Positions 13,728 to 21,982 of a stretch of DNA of 55,356 nt are shown one piece after another (position 1 is the first letter of the stretch; every line of letters starts with the position of its first letter). Made by a program: the position numbers and the translations under genes. The stretch is taken from positions 1 through 55,356 of the IMG/VR virus record IMGVR_UViG_3300047652_000066; one strand, written 5' to 3'. This stretch comes from a virus. Below the pieces are notes generated by a model. That model saw nothing but the letters and a program-made list of their open reading frames with translations. It was not told where the DNA came from and searched no databases.

Positions 13728-14451
13728 TGATTTGCTTGCTCGTCTGACGGCTCTCAAACCTGCCCATGTGCAGCCCCGGTTTAAAACCTTTGAGGAGCTT
13801 ATGGCTTGGCATCGGGAGGAAGAACTAAAAACCTCTCGCGCTGTGATTATCCAGAATCGTCAACGCCGGCTGGAAAAAATTATCGGCAGGTCTGGCATTT
13901 GCCCTCTTCACAAGGACTGCACATTCGCCAATTACATCGTGGAATGTGAAGGGCAGCGCAGGGCATTGAATGCGGCCCGGGTTTACGCAAAGGAATTCGG
14001 CAAATCCCATGGCGGTTTTATTTTCTCCGGTAGCGTTGGAACTGGGAAAAATCATCTGGCCACGGCGATCGCCAAATACCTCATCAAAGGCGGAAAGACC
14101 GCGATGATCATCACTGCCGTGGAATTACTGACCAATTTCCGGGCCACGTTTGACAGAGGTAGTGCAGTCAAAGAAACCACCCTGCTGAAGGATTTTTGCG
14201 GCCTGGATCTGCTGGTGCTTGATGAAATCGGCCTGCAGAAGGGTAGCGAATGGGAAATCAATCTGCTGACGCAAATTGTTGATCGGCGCCAGTTGCAGCT
14301 TAAACCCACCGGGATGCTGACGAACAGCACTGAGGCAGAACTTCTGGCTGTCCTGGGTGAGCGAATCATGGATCGCCAGCTTTCTGGCGGTGTGTGGGTG
14401 GAATTTAACTGGCCCAGCCAGCGGAAAAAGAGCCGGGGGAAAAAGTCATGA
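13714..14451 (+). CDS. DnaC-like helicase loader ATPase
   Basis: A 245-residue AAA+ protein related to E. coli DnaC. Walker A reads GSVGTGKNHLA (residues 106-116), with the Asn after Lys that DnaC itself has; Walker B is LLVLDEIG (Asp170-Glu171). Further along, QIVDRRQLQLKPTGMLTNS and LGERIMDR match DnaC sensor and arginine-finger regions. The start at 13714 follows GAAGGAG and lies 14 bp inside the initiator gene. It should load host DnaB at the phage origin, the role of lambda P. Confidence 0.93.
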   Translation: MMTTDDLLARLTALKPAHVQPRFKTFEELMAWHREEELKTSRAVIIQNRQRRLEKIIGRSGICPLHKDCTFANYIVECEGQRRALNAARVYAKEFGKSHGGFIFSGSVGTGKNHLATAIAKYLIKGGKTAMIITAVELLTNFRATFDRGSAVKETTLLKDFCGLDLLVLDEIGLQKGSEWEINLLTQIVDRRQLQLKPTGMLTNSTEAELLAVLGERIMDRQLSGGVWVEFNWPSQRKKSRGKKS

Positions 14452-14489
14452 AATCATCCAAAGGTGGCCTCAAAAAAGGAGACAGCAGA

Positions 14490-14690
14490 ATGAATATGCC
14501 CTTTTACGAAATCGCCGAAAAGGCGCGTAGCTCTGAAATTGCTGGCCTGCGTGCAGAAGCCCATTCGCTGTGGATTAAGGCCGAGAAACTAGCAAAAAGC
14601 CGGGCCAACGCCGAATGGTCGGCCGCCCGGGCAGATTTTTGCTTTAACTCCCGGTTTGCGCCTTTGCCGGTGCAAGGCGGTGAAGAATGA
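14490..14690 (+). CDS. ANR-family small regulator
   Basis: A 66-residue protein from the ATG at 14490, preceded by AAAGGAGACAGCAGA; an in-frame start at 14448 overlaps the DnaC stop and is weaker. The core AEAHSLWIKAEKLAKSRANAEWSAARADFC (residues 19-48) matches the ANR family: an A..LW..A.kLA segment then a NxxWxxxRxxFC segment. ANR proteins bind and restrain AraC-type activators and other regulators. In phages they are usually uncharacterised. It overlaps the next gene by 4 bp. Confidence 0.75.
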   Translation: MNMPFYEIAEKARSSEIAGLRAEAHSLWIKAEKLAKSRANAEWSAARADFCFNSRFAPLPVQGGEE

Positions 14691-15058
14691 ATATTAACCA
14701 GAAAATCCGCCATCAGTTCATCGACGCCATGTTGCTGGTTCACGGCGTTATTAATCGCAAACATATCTCGGATACGTTTCAGATCGGACCGGCGGCCGCG
14801 TCTAAAGACTTGACCAATTATCGGGAAACATGGGAGGCAGCGGTAAGTTATTCATTCCGCCTCCAGTCAATAGTGGCGACTGATAAATTCAATTCGCGGT
14901 ATTTCACAAGTCCAGTTCATGCGAGACATTTTCTCGCAGTAATCAGCGAGATTTTTGAAGGGCCGCACCTTTGGAAAAGCGGATCTGTCCTTCCTGTCCG
15001 CAATCCCGACTCGTTGGCTGCTGTGAATACAGCAAAAACAGAAAGGGGCGCTGAATAA
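14687..15058 (+). CDS. Winged-helix phage protein, unknown role
   Basis: A 123-residue protein. The N-terminal half (FIDAMLLVHGVINRKHISDTFQIGPAAASKDLTNYRE) reads as a DeoR/WYL-type winged helix-turn-helix; the second half is not recognised. It lies between the ANR gene (4-bp overlap) and the ParB-domain gene (1 bp gap) in the replication segment. A DNA-binding regulator is the simplest reading. Confidence 0.7.
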   Translation: MNINQKIRHQFIDAMLLVHGVINRKHISDTFQIGPAAASKDLTNYRETWEAAVSYSFRLQSIVATDKFNSRYFTSPVHARHFLAVISEIFEGPHLWKSGSVLPVRNPDSLAAVNTAKTERGAE

Positions 15059-15059
15059 C

Positions 15060-15851
15060 ATGGCAAAAAATTCTGTAGACGCTTATGGCGCCAGCGGCAA
15101 AACCAACGTTCTGATGTTCGTGCCAGAAAATCTGCATTTGGTCGATGACCCAACTCATCCGCTATATGACGAACGTATTCACTTACCCCTGGACGAGGCT
15201 ATGGTGCTGAACATCATGGACCAGGGAGTTATTGAGCCGATCGTCGTATGGAAAGACAAAGAAACCGGTCTGGTCTGCGTTGTCGATGGTCGCCAGCGCG
15301 TCAAACATGCCATTGAGGCAAATATTCGCCTGCTTCAGGAAGGTAAAGAACCATTGCACGTCCCTGGAGTGGTGCGGATTGGATCGGCTAATCGTATGTC
15401 ACAGGCAATGGTCAGCGCTAATGAAATCAGGCGCGCTGATACTCCACTTGGCCGCGCAAAGAAAATGGCCGACATGCTGTCACGCGGGAATGACGAGGAA
15501 GACCTCGCTCTATTTTTCGGTATTAGCATCCAGACCGTCCTGGCAACACTATCCCTTCTCGAATGCACTCAAGCGGTACAGAACGCCGTTGAATCTGGGC
15601 AGATTACCATCGGCCACGCCCGGCAATTGGCTGATCTCCCTCCAGAAGAACAGCGCGACAAGGTTCAGCAACTTGTCTCGGTAGCCCAAGAGACCAAAGG
15701 TCACGAAAAGGCGAGACGTCAGCGCGCCGTGCTTGGGAATGCCCAACCTCGAATGAAAAGCCGCAAACAAATTTCTATCGCTTTGGCTTCTGCAACCGGT
15801 GAATATGCCGCGGCCCTGCGCTGGGTAATCGGACAGGAGAGCGCAGAATGA
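15060..15851 (+). CDS. ParB/Srx-domain nuclease-like phage protein
   Basis: A 263-residue protein with an N-terminal ParB-type domain: a strand segment with IVVWKDKETGLVCVVDGRQRVKHAI (the DGRQR box, residues about 60-84), then ANEIRRADTPLGRAKKM, followed by a helix-turn-helix (DLALFFGISIQTVLATLSLLE). The C-terminal part includes GQITIGHARQLADLPPEEQRDKV, like ParB. Phage members occur in replication modules and often stand near DNA-modification genes. It could bind CTP or have nuclease activity; neither can be decided here. No ParA partner is present. Confidence 0.82.
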   Translation: MAKNSVDAYGASGKTNVLMFVPENLHLVDDPTHPLYDERIHLPLDEAMVLNIMDQGVIEPIVVWKDKETGLVCVVDGRQRVKHAIEANIRLLQEGKEPLHVPGVVRIGSANRMSQAMVSANEIRRADTPLGRAKKMADMLSRGNDEEDLALFFGISIQTVLATLSLLECTQAVQNAVESGQITIGHARQLADLPPEEQRDKVQQLVSVAQETKGHEKARRQRAVLGNAQPRMKSRKQISIALASATGEYAAALRWVIGQESAE

Positions 15852-16087
15852 GCAACTACGTTACACCTAAATTTCCCGTGGGAGCACTGATAAAGCGCCT
15901 TGGCAAGACTGGAACAATTCTTAGTTCGGACGTGACTCACAATCACAAGACAGGCGAGCATTACGTAATTTGCTGGGTTAAATGGGATGACAACACCACC
16001 TCAAACCATCATCAGCGCGAACTGGAATGGCTGACGCCGGCACATCCAGTTATGCATGACATTCCAAATATGGGGAATGCCATATGA
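15848..16087 (+). CDS. Small SH3/KOW-like phage protein
   Basis: A 79-residue protein: FPVGALIKRLGKTGTILSSDV followed by HYVICWVKWDDNTTSNHHQRELEW. The pattern of short strands with a basic turn resembles a KOW/SH3-like barrel. It is locked into the operon by 4-bp overlaps on both sides and precedes the methyltransferase block. Function unknown. Confidence 0.68.
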   Translation: MSNYVTPKFPVGALIKRLGKTGTILSSDVTHNHKTGEHYVICWVKWDDNTTSNHHQRELEWLTPAHPVMHDIPNMGNAI

Positions 16088-17142
16088 GCTATCAGCTTTT
16101 TATTGGTGATTGCATCGAATCAATGCAGGCCATGCCGGATCAGTCTGTGAATTGCTGCGTGACAAGTCCACCGTATTACGGTTTACGGGATTATGGTGTT
16201 GAGGGACAAATTGGCCTTGAGCAAACGCCGGAGGCATTCATCGCCCGGCTGGTCGCCGTATTCCGCGAAGTCCGGCGCGTCCTGCACGATGACGGCACGT
16301 TGTGGGTAAATATGGGGGACAGCTACGCAACCACCTCAACGTATAACGCGCCCAGGACATCTGCCGGCGATTTCGGTCGTGTCGCTGGTTCCCGCCAGCC
16401 AGCCGCAAAGATTCCCAACGGACTTAAGGCGAAAGATCTTCTGGGTATTCCCTGGGCGCTGGCCTTTGCCCTGCGCGCGGACGGTTGGTATCTGCGTCAG
16501 GATATCATCTGGCACAAACCTAACCCTATGCCTGAGAGCGTCCGCGACCGCTGCACGAAGGCCCATGAGTATATTTTTCTGCTGAGCAAATCGCCGCAGT
16601 ATTTTTTCGATCATGAAGCTATGAAAGAGCCTGTTCAGTCGGACAAAGGCAACACCAAAAGTTTTCGCGGCGGCGCCTATGTGAACAATTCCACTTTTGA
16701 TAATTCAACTGGTGGAAATCGCACCGTCACCGGCAATACCCGTTCAAGGCGCAATTCGTTCAAACGTGACGGCAGCAAGCGCGCGCAGGTGATTCCCGGC
16801 CAGACCGTAGGCACACACCGCCCGGGCCGGGATGAATCCGCGTGGGATACAGGCATGCGCAACCGACGCGATGTTTGGAGCGTCGCAACACGGGGATATG
16901 CCGGCGCGCATTTCGCCACGTTCCCGCCGGCGCTGATTGAGCCATGCATCCTGGCCGGTTGCCCTGTCGGCGGAACAGTACTGGACCCGTTCGGTGGCAG
17001 CGGTACAACGGCAGGGGTTGCGCTGGTCCATGGTCGCAAAGCAATTTTGTGCGAACTCAACCCGGATTATGCCGCACTGGTACCGGCACGCATCGATCAG
17101 ATTATTGGCTCCAGCGTCAAGCGTAAGGAGGCAGCCGCATGA
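16084..17142 (+). CDS. Site-specific DNA methyltransferase (N4/N6 type, beta order)
   Basis: A 352-residue S-adenosylmethionine-dependent DNA methyltransferase. The catalytic motif TSPPYYGLRDYG (SPPY at residues 28-31) precedes the cofactor motif DPFGGSGTT (301-309), so the motif order is that of the beta class. SPPY favours N4-cytosine or N6-adenine methylation. No restriction endonuclease lies nearby, so it is an orphan, probably protecting phage DNA. It is the first of three consecutive methyltransferases separated by one PP-loop gene, all with 4-bp overlaps. Confidence 0.92.
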   Translation: MSYQLFIGDCIESMQAMPDQSVNCCVTSPPYYGLRDYGVEGQIGLEQTPEAFIARLVAVFREVRRVLHDDGTLWVNMGDSYATTSTYNAPRTSAGDFGRVAGSRQPAAKIPNGLKAKDLLGIPWALAFALRADGWYLRQDIIWHKPNPMPESVRDRCTKAHEYIFLLSKSPQYFFDHEAMKEPVQSDKGNTKSFRGGAYVNNSTFDNSTGGNRTVTGNTRSRRNSFKRDGSKRAQVIPGQTVGTHRPGRDESAWDTGMRNRRDVWSVATRGYAGAHFATFPPALIEPCILAGCPVGGTVLDPFGGSGTTAGVALVHGRKAILCELNPDYAALVPARIDQIIGSSVKRKEAAA

Positions 17143-18146
17143 AAATTGATAGCCGCTGCCTGGCGCCGGGCGTGAAAAATGTCGTTTGTGTGTCTGGTGG
17201 CAAAGACAGCTTAGCCACCTGGTTGGTAGCACTGGATGCCGGAGTTGATTGTATCGCAGCGTTTGCCGATACCGGACATGAACATCCGATTACGTTGGCG
17301 TATCTCGATTATCTGGAAAAAGAACTCGGCCCCATTCGGCGCGTAAGGGCTGACTTTACCGACCGTATCGCCGGCAAGCGCAAATTTATTGCCGAAAAAT
17401 GGCCGATATCGCTGGTGGAGGAATGCGGTTTCACGCCGACACGCGCCGATGAAATCATTCAGACCGCACTGGAAATCCTGCACCCTACCGGTATCCCTTT
17501 TCTGGATTTATGCATGTGGAAGGGGCGCTTCCCCTCAAGCAGGCGGAAATTTTGCTCTATTGAACTCAAAAACGAACCTATGCGCCTGCAGGTGATTGAA
17601 CCATTAACGTCTTCAGGCATTGCGGTCGTGAGTTGGCAGGGAGTACGAGCCGAAGAATCGAAGGAGCGAGCAAAACTTTTCCCTTGGGAATCCGGTTTCG
17701 ATATCGGTCCTCGCCTGAGTATTTACCGTCCGATCCTGACATGGAAACCGGCGGATGTCTTCCGCCTGGCGCGCCGGCATGGAATCGAGCCGAATCCCCT
17801 GTACAAAATGGGGTGCAGTCGCGTGGGTTGTATGCCTTGCATTAATGTCCATAAGTCCGAATTAGCAGAAATTTTCAGCCGCTGGCCGGAGGAAATCGCC
17901 CGCGTTGCTGAATGGGAACGGTTGGTAGCAGCATGTAGCCGACGGCAAAATTCCGCTTTTTTCACATCGACCATGGACCCACGTAACTCCGAGACTCGCA
18001 TCGAAGTGATTACCCTCGAATCGCATGGCATCGAGACCTACCGCGATTGGGCCATGACTACCCGTGGTGGCCAGCAATTTGACCTATTGGCCGAAGCCAA
18101 CGATCACAGCGTCTGTAACAGCGTTTATGCGGGGGTGTGCGAATGA
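17139..18146 (+). CDS. PAPS-reductase-like PP-loop protein
   Basis: A 335-residue protein of the phosphoadenosine phosphosulfate reductase superfamily. The PP-loop SGGKDS is at residues 19-24 (VVCVSGGKDSLATW). A cysteine cluster, CSRVGCMPC (Cys226, 231, 234), could hold an iron-sulfur cluster or a reactive thiol, as in DndC-type enzymes. The family activates sulfate or a carboxyl group with ATP. Phage members stand beside DNA methyltransferases, as here. Substrate unknown: sulfur metabolism, DNA phosphorothioation and base hypermodification are all possible, but no other dnd gene is present. Confidence 0.88.
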   Translation: MKIDSRCLAPGVKNVVCVSGGKDSLATWLVALDAGVDCIAAFADTGHEHPITLAYLDYLEKELGPIRRVRADFTDRIAGKRKFIAEKWPISLVEECGFTPTRADEIIQTALEILHPTGIPFLDLCMWKGRFPSSRRKFCSIELKNEPMRLQVIEPLTSSGIAVVSWQGVRAEESKERAKLFPWESGFDIGPRLSIYRPILTWKPADVFRLARRHGIEPNPLYKMGCSRVGCMPCINVHKSELAEIFSRWPEEIARVAEWERLVAACSRRQNSAFFTSTMDPRNSETRIEVITLESHGIETYRDWAMTTRGGQQFDLLAEANDHSVCNSVYAGVCE

Positions 18147-19015
18147 ACCGATATTGCACCGCACTGACTGCCCTCAAAGCCGCGTCGGCCCACTACCTGA
18201 AAGAAGTAGGGGACCAGTGGTGCACGCCGGACCCTTTGTTTTGGGGCATCAACGCTCTTTATGGCCCGCTGGTGCTGGATTTATTCGCCGACCAGGGCAA
18301 TTCAAAATGCGAATCCTATTACACCGCAGAGGATAACGCGCTTACTCAAGACTGGTCGGCCCGGTTGGTGGAACTTAATGGAGCTGCGTTCGCTAATCCG
18401 CCATATTCTCGTGCCAGTCAGCATGAGGGGCAATACATCACCGGCATGGTTCACATCATGGAGTACACCATGAAGATGCGCGAACTTGGCGGCCGCTATG
18501 TGGTACTCATCAAGGCGGCTACGTCCGAGACATGGTGGCCCGAACAGGCCGACCATATCGCTTTTATCCGAGGCCGCATTGGGTTTGATGTTCCGGTCTG
18601 GTTCAACCCGGCGGATGCACAGCAGGTTCCGACTGGGGCATTTTTTGCCGGGGCGATCGCCGTATTCGATAAAACTTGGACTGGCCCGTCTATGGGGTAC
18701 GTCAACCGTGACGAGTTAATCGCCCACGGCGAAACAGCACTTGCTCAAATGCGGTGGATGGCGCCGAGACTGATACAACAAGTCCCACAACAAAATATTC
18801 CCGAAATTATTCCACTGCCTGACACCGATAATCGCGTATGGCCATCAGAGGTTCGTTTTCTGCTTGACCAGGTTCCTACGGCAGCCAGCCTGCCGGCTGA
18901 GTTGAAAAACAAAATCCTCAATCACATAAATCACATGAAACTTGATGGTTTACCCACGGCCGCGATTATCCGCCAGGCCGCCGTATTGTCAGAATTGATG
19001 GGAGCGCAAGCATGA
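18143..19015 (+). CDS. Phage N6-adenine DNA methyltransferase (Dam-like)
   Basis: A 290-residue member of the phage DNA N-6-adenine-methyltransferase family. Typical features: DQWCTPDPLFWGINALYG (residues 24-41), LDLFADQGNSKC (the cofactor-site acidic residues) and the catalytic AAFANPPYSR with NPPY at 85-88. The start at 18143 overlaps the previous stop (ATGA). The C-terminal 80 residues (from WPSEVRFLLDQ) are a helical extension not needed in the shorter family members. It likely methylates GATC-type or related sites in phage DNA. Confidence 0.9.
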   Translation: MNRYCTALTALKAASAHYLKEVGDQWCTPDPLFWGINALYGPLVLDLFADQGNSKCESYYTAEDNALTQDWSARLVELNGAAFANPPYSRASQHEGQYITGMVHIMEYTMKMRELGGRYVVLIKAATSETWWPEQADHIAFIRGRIGFDVPVWFNPADAQQVPTGAFFAGAIAVFDKTWTGPSMGYVNRDELIAHGETALAQMRWMAPRLIQQVPQQNIPEIIPLPDTDNRVWPSEVRFLLDQVPTAASLPAELKNKILNHINHMKLDGLPTAAIIRQAAVLSELMGAQA

Positions 19016-21147
19016 GGGAAATTATCGTAGACAATTTTGCCGGTGGTGGCGGGGCGAGTACCGGGATCGAAATGGCGATTGGGCGCAGCGTGGATATAGC
19101 AATCAATCACGACCAAAACGCGATCGATATGCATATGACAAACCACCCCGACACTTTGCATTACTGCGAAAACGTCTTTGACGTTGATCCCGTTGTCGCC
19201 TGCGGCCGCCGGCGGCCGGCTCTGGTTTGGTTCTCGCCTGATTGTCGCCATTTCAGTAAAGCCAAGGGCGCCACGCCCGTGAAAAAGGAAATCAGGGGGC
19301 TGGCCTGGGTCTCTATTCGCTGGGCACTGGATACCCGTTTTCGGGTGGGCGTACTCGAAAACGTTAAAGAATTCAGAACCTGGGGCCCGCTGTTGACCGC
19401 TGCTGATGGTACACATAGACCAGACCCGGCTCGGGCGGGCGAAACGTTCGCTGCATTTGTTGCGATGCTGACGACTGGCATTGCGGCAGATCATCCGGCT
19501 CTAGACGAATGTTGTGAGGTTTTGGGTATCGCATCGGATAGCGACGACCGGCGCCGGCTCATTGCTGGCCTGGGTTATAACGTCGAATTTAGGGAATTGC
19601 GCGCCAGTAAACTGGGAACGCCGACCATCCGCGAACGGTTTTTCATGGTGATGCGCTGCGACGGTCGTCCGATTGTCTGGCCGGCACAAACGCATGGCGA
19701 CAGTAAATCACCTGAAGTTCGAAGCGGCAAACTAAAACCGTATCACACCGCCGCTGAAATCATTGACTGGAATATCCCAAGCCCAAGCATTTTTGAGCGC
19801 AAGAAGGCGCTGGCCGACAATACTTTACGCCGAGTGGCGAAAGGGCTGTGGCGTCATGTCCTGACAAATGCAGAGCCATTCATCGTCGGCGCCGGCGGCT
19901 CGGAATATAGCGGTAAACCGGCTCCAATAGATCAGCCGATCGGGACGCTTACCACGGAAAATCATCGCGCTGTCGTAAATCCGGTACTGGCCCCGTTTTT
20001 GAATGAACACGCCAACGCCAGCAACCAACGGACGATGCCAGCGGATGAGCCTATGCGGACTTTATGTGCTCAGGTCAAAGGAGGGCATTTCTCAGTTGTC
20101 GCGCCGATGTTGGCATCTCTACGCGGCTCCAGTAAAGAACACCCTGGCGGGCAAAGTGTCGAGCAGCCGGTAACCACTATCACCGCCGGTGGAAAGCACC
20201 ATGCGCTCATTGGCGCTGAGCTGGTCACCGCGCACATCCAGCGTGATATGGGTAATAGCGTCGGGCATCGCGCCGACGAACCGCTGGGCACGATAATGGC
20301 TGGCGGTGGCGGAAAAGTGGCGTTGGTCGCCGCCCACTTGGCACATCTGACACACCACGGCGATCGGCCTGGCACAACGCCAGATGATCCGCTGCCAACG
20401 GTAACCGCTGCCCACCGCGGGGAGCAGGCTTTGATTTGTGCCAATCTGGTTGATATGGGCCACGGCGAGGAATGCGGTACCGGCGCCAAACGCTGGAGTG
20501 ATGGCGCGCGTTCTCTGGACACACCGCTTAACACGGTAACCGCCAGCAGCGTACCGAGTGCGCTGGCCTCGGTATATTTTGAACAAGCCAATGGCGGATT
20601 TTACGACGGTGACGGCCACGCAGCCGACGCGCCGATGTCCACAATCACATCGACTGGTAGCAATCAACGGCTGGTAACGGCCTACATGGTTAAATATTAC
20701 AGTTGCGGCGGACAGTCGCAGGGCGTCGATGAGCCGGTGCATACCCTTACAGCCAAAGCGCGAATGGGTGTGGTGCGGGTCATTAATGTGCCGGCCGACT
20801 GTTTGTCTCCTGAGCACCGGGAAAAGGCTCGCCAGTGCGCGGAGCTATTGCACAAGTATTTGCCAGAGCATTTCACGGAACCGGCCGACATTGTTTTGAT
20901 GAGCTATCGCGGCACCTGGTGGGCACTGGTGGATATTACGCTGCGCATGCTGCAACCGCCTGAGCTCTATCGCGCCAATGGTTTCCCGTCGTGGTATGTC
21001 ATTGACCAAGATTACAAAGGCAAAAAATATACGAAAGAGCAGCAAGTCGCGCGCTGCGGCAATGCCGTGCCACCACAGTTCGCCGAGGCGCTGGTGCGGG
21101 CTAATTTGCCGGAACTGTGTGTTGCAAGGGAAGAGGTGGCCGCATGA
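19012..21147 (+). CDS. C5-cytosine DNA methyltransferase with a repeat-built recognition region
   Basis: A 711-residue enzyme, far longer than common C5 methyltransferases. Motif I is DNFAGGGGASTGIE (residues 7-20); the catalytic Cys78 is in SPDCRHFS, the phage variant of PPCQ; motif VI is LENVKEF (116-122). Residues about 300-595 hold eight copies of a roughly 35-45 residue unit built on the pattern (A)DxPLxTxTA followed by a short strand (examples: DEPLGTIMAGGGGK, DDPLPTVTAAHRGE). The C-terminal motifs IX-X follow (RANGFPSWYVIDQD, GNAVPPQFAEALV). It would methylate phage DNA; the target is unknown. Confidence 0.92.
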   Translation: MREIIVDNFAGGGGASTGIEMAIGRSVDIAINHDQNAIDMHMTNHPDTLHYCENVFDVDPVVACGRRRPALVWFSPDCRHFSKAKGATPVKKEIRGLAWVSIRWALDTRFRVGVLENVKEFRTWGPLLTAADGTHRPDPARAGETFAAFVAMLTTGIAADHPALDECCEVLGIASDSDDRRRLIAGLGYNVEFRELRASKLGTPTIRERFFMVMRCDGRPIVWPAQTHGDSKSPEVRSGKLKPYHTAAEIIDWNIPSPSIFERKKALADNTLRRVAKGLWRHVLTNAEPFIVGAGGSEYSGKPAPIDQPIGTLTTENHRAVVNPVLAPFLNEHANASNQRTMPADEPMRTLCAQVKGGHFSVVAPMLASLRGSSKEHPGGQSVEQPVTTITAGGKHHALIGAELVTAHIQRDMGNSVGHRADEPLGTIMAGGGGKVALVAAHLAHLTHHGDRPGTTPDDPLPTVTAAHRGEQALICANLVDMGHGEECGTGAKRWSDGARSLDTPLNTVTASSVPSALASVYFEQANGGFYDGDGHAADAPMSTITSTGSNQRLVTAYMVKYYSCGGQSQGVDEPVHTLTAKARMGVVRVINVPADCLSPEHREKARQCAELLHKYLPEHFTEPADIVLMSYRGTWWALVDITLRMLQPPELYRANGFPSWYVIDQDYKGKKYTKEQQVARCGNAVPPQFAEALVRANLPELCVAREEVAA

Positions 21148-21617
21148 GCGACGAATCCGATTTACCACCCGATGACAGCGATAACGTGCTGGTTTTCACA
21201 AAACGGTTTGACGCCAATGCCGACATTAAAGAAATGCGCAATTTCGTAAAAGCGCCAGACGCAAAAAGCAAAAATCGCTGGTGTACTCATCCCAAAATTT
21301 TGGTTGACGATCATTTGCGCCAATTAACCTGCCGACTATGCGGGAAAGTTATCGACCCGTTTGACTGGATCAACTCCGTCACAGATGGAGAGACAAAGGT
21401 CGATTGGGAACTGCAGGGGCTGCGCCAGGAAATTACCGATCACCGCACTGGACTGGAAAAGCTCAAACAGGAGGAATTGAACTGCCGCGCGCGCGTTAAA
21501 ACCCAACAGTTCAAACTTAGCGACCTGAACGCGCAAATCGACAAGGCCAATAAAGAACTGGCGTTCCTGACCGAACGGATCGAGCAAATCAAGGCGCTGA
21601 GAGGTATTGGCAAATGA
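21144..21617 (+). CDS. Zinc-finger plus coiled-coil phage protein
   Basis: A 157-residue protein starting at 21144 with a 4-bp overlap. Residues 37-62 contain C..H and C..C pairs (WCTHPKILVDDH, LTCRLCGKVIDP), a small zinc finger. From about residue 75 to the end is a continuous coiled coil (LEKLKQEELNCRARV, NKELAFLTERIEQI). It stands between the C5 methyltransferase and RusA. A DNA- or protein-binding adaptor is plausible; function unknown. Confidence 0.75.
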   Translation: MSDESDLPPDDSDNVLVFTKRFDANADIKEMRNFVKAPDAKSKNRWCTHPKILVDDHLRQLTCRLCGKVIDPFDWINSVTDGETKVDWELQGLRQEITDHRTGLEKLKQEELNCRARVKTQQFKLSDLNAQIDKANKELAFLTERIEQIKALRGIGK

Positions 21618-21982
21618 AGCTGATATTGCCATTTCCTCCGAGTGTAAATAGCTATTGGCGTGCCCCGAATAAGGGGACATTGGCCGGCCAACATCTTATC
21701 AGTGCCAATGGCCGCAAATATCGTAACGCTGTATTGGCATCAATCCTTGAGGCACATCGCCGATATCCGGTTCCGCTGGTGGATGAAGTCAGCGTTTCCC
21801 TCGTGTTATCCCCGCCAGATAAACGCCGCCGGGATCTGGACAATTATTTCAAAGCTCTTTTTGACGCTCTCACACACGCAAGAATCTGGAGTGATGACGT
21901 CCAGATAAAACAACTCAATGCTATTTGGGGACCGATCGTGACCGGTGGCAAGGTTGAGATAACGATTGGGGTGATTGTATGA
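21614..21982 (+). CDS. rusA: RusA-type Holliday junction resolvase
   Basis: A 122-residue resolvase. Family marks: PFPPSVNSYWRAPNK at the N-terminus, the catalytic acidic pair in RRRDLDNYFKALFDAL (Asp74, Asp76) with the conserved Lys80, and the third acid in IWSDDVQIK (Asp94/95). RusA cuts four-way junctions during phage recombination and can debranch DNA before packaging. Its length equals E. coli RusA (120). Linked by 4-bp overlaps to both neighbours. Confidence 0.95.
   Translation: MKLILPFPPSVNSYWRAPNKGTLAGQHLISANGRKYRNAVLASILEAHRRYPVPLVDEVSVSLVLSPPDKRRRDLDNYFKALFDALTHARIWSDDVQIKQLNAIWGPIVTGGKVEITIGVIV

Noticed and set aside
16677-17232. Long minus-strand frames opposite the first methyltransferase
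   Set aside because: Shadow frames of a gene with clear methyltransferase motifs; rich in cysteine, arginine and proline with no start signals.
17139-18146. A full Dnd phosphorothioation system
   Set aside because: Only one PP-loop protein is present; no DndA, B, D or E-like partner lies nearby.
20070-20817. Two long minus-strand frames (173 and 232 residues) opposite the C5 methyltransferase
   Set aside because: They arise from the GC-rich repeat region of the methyltransferase and have no ribosome sites or recognisable domains.
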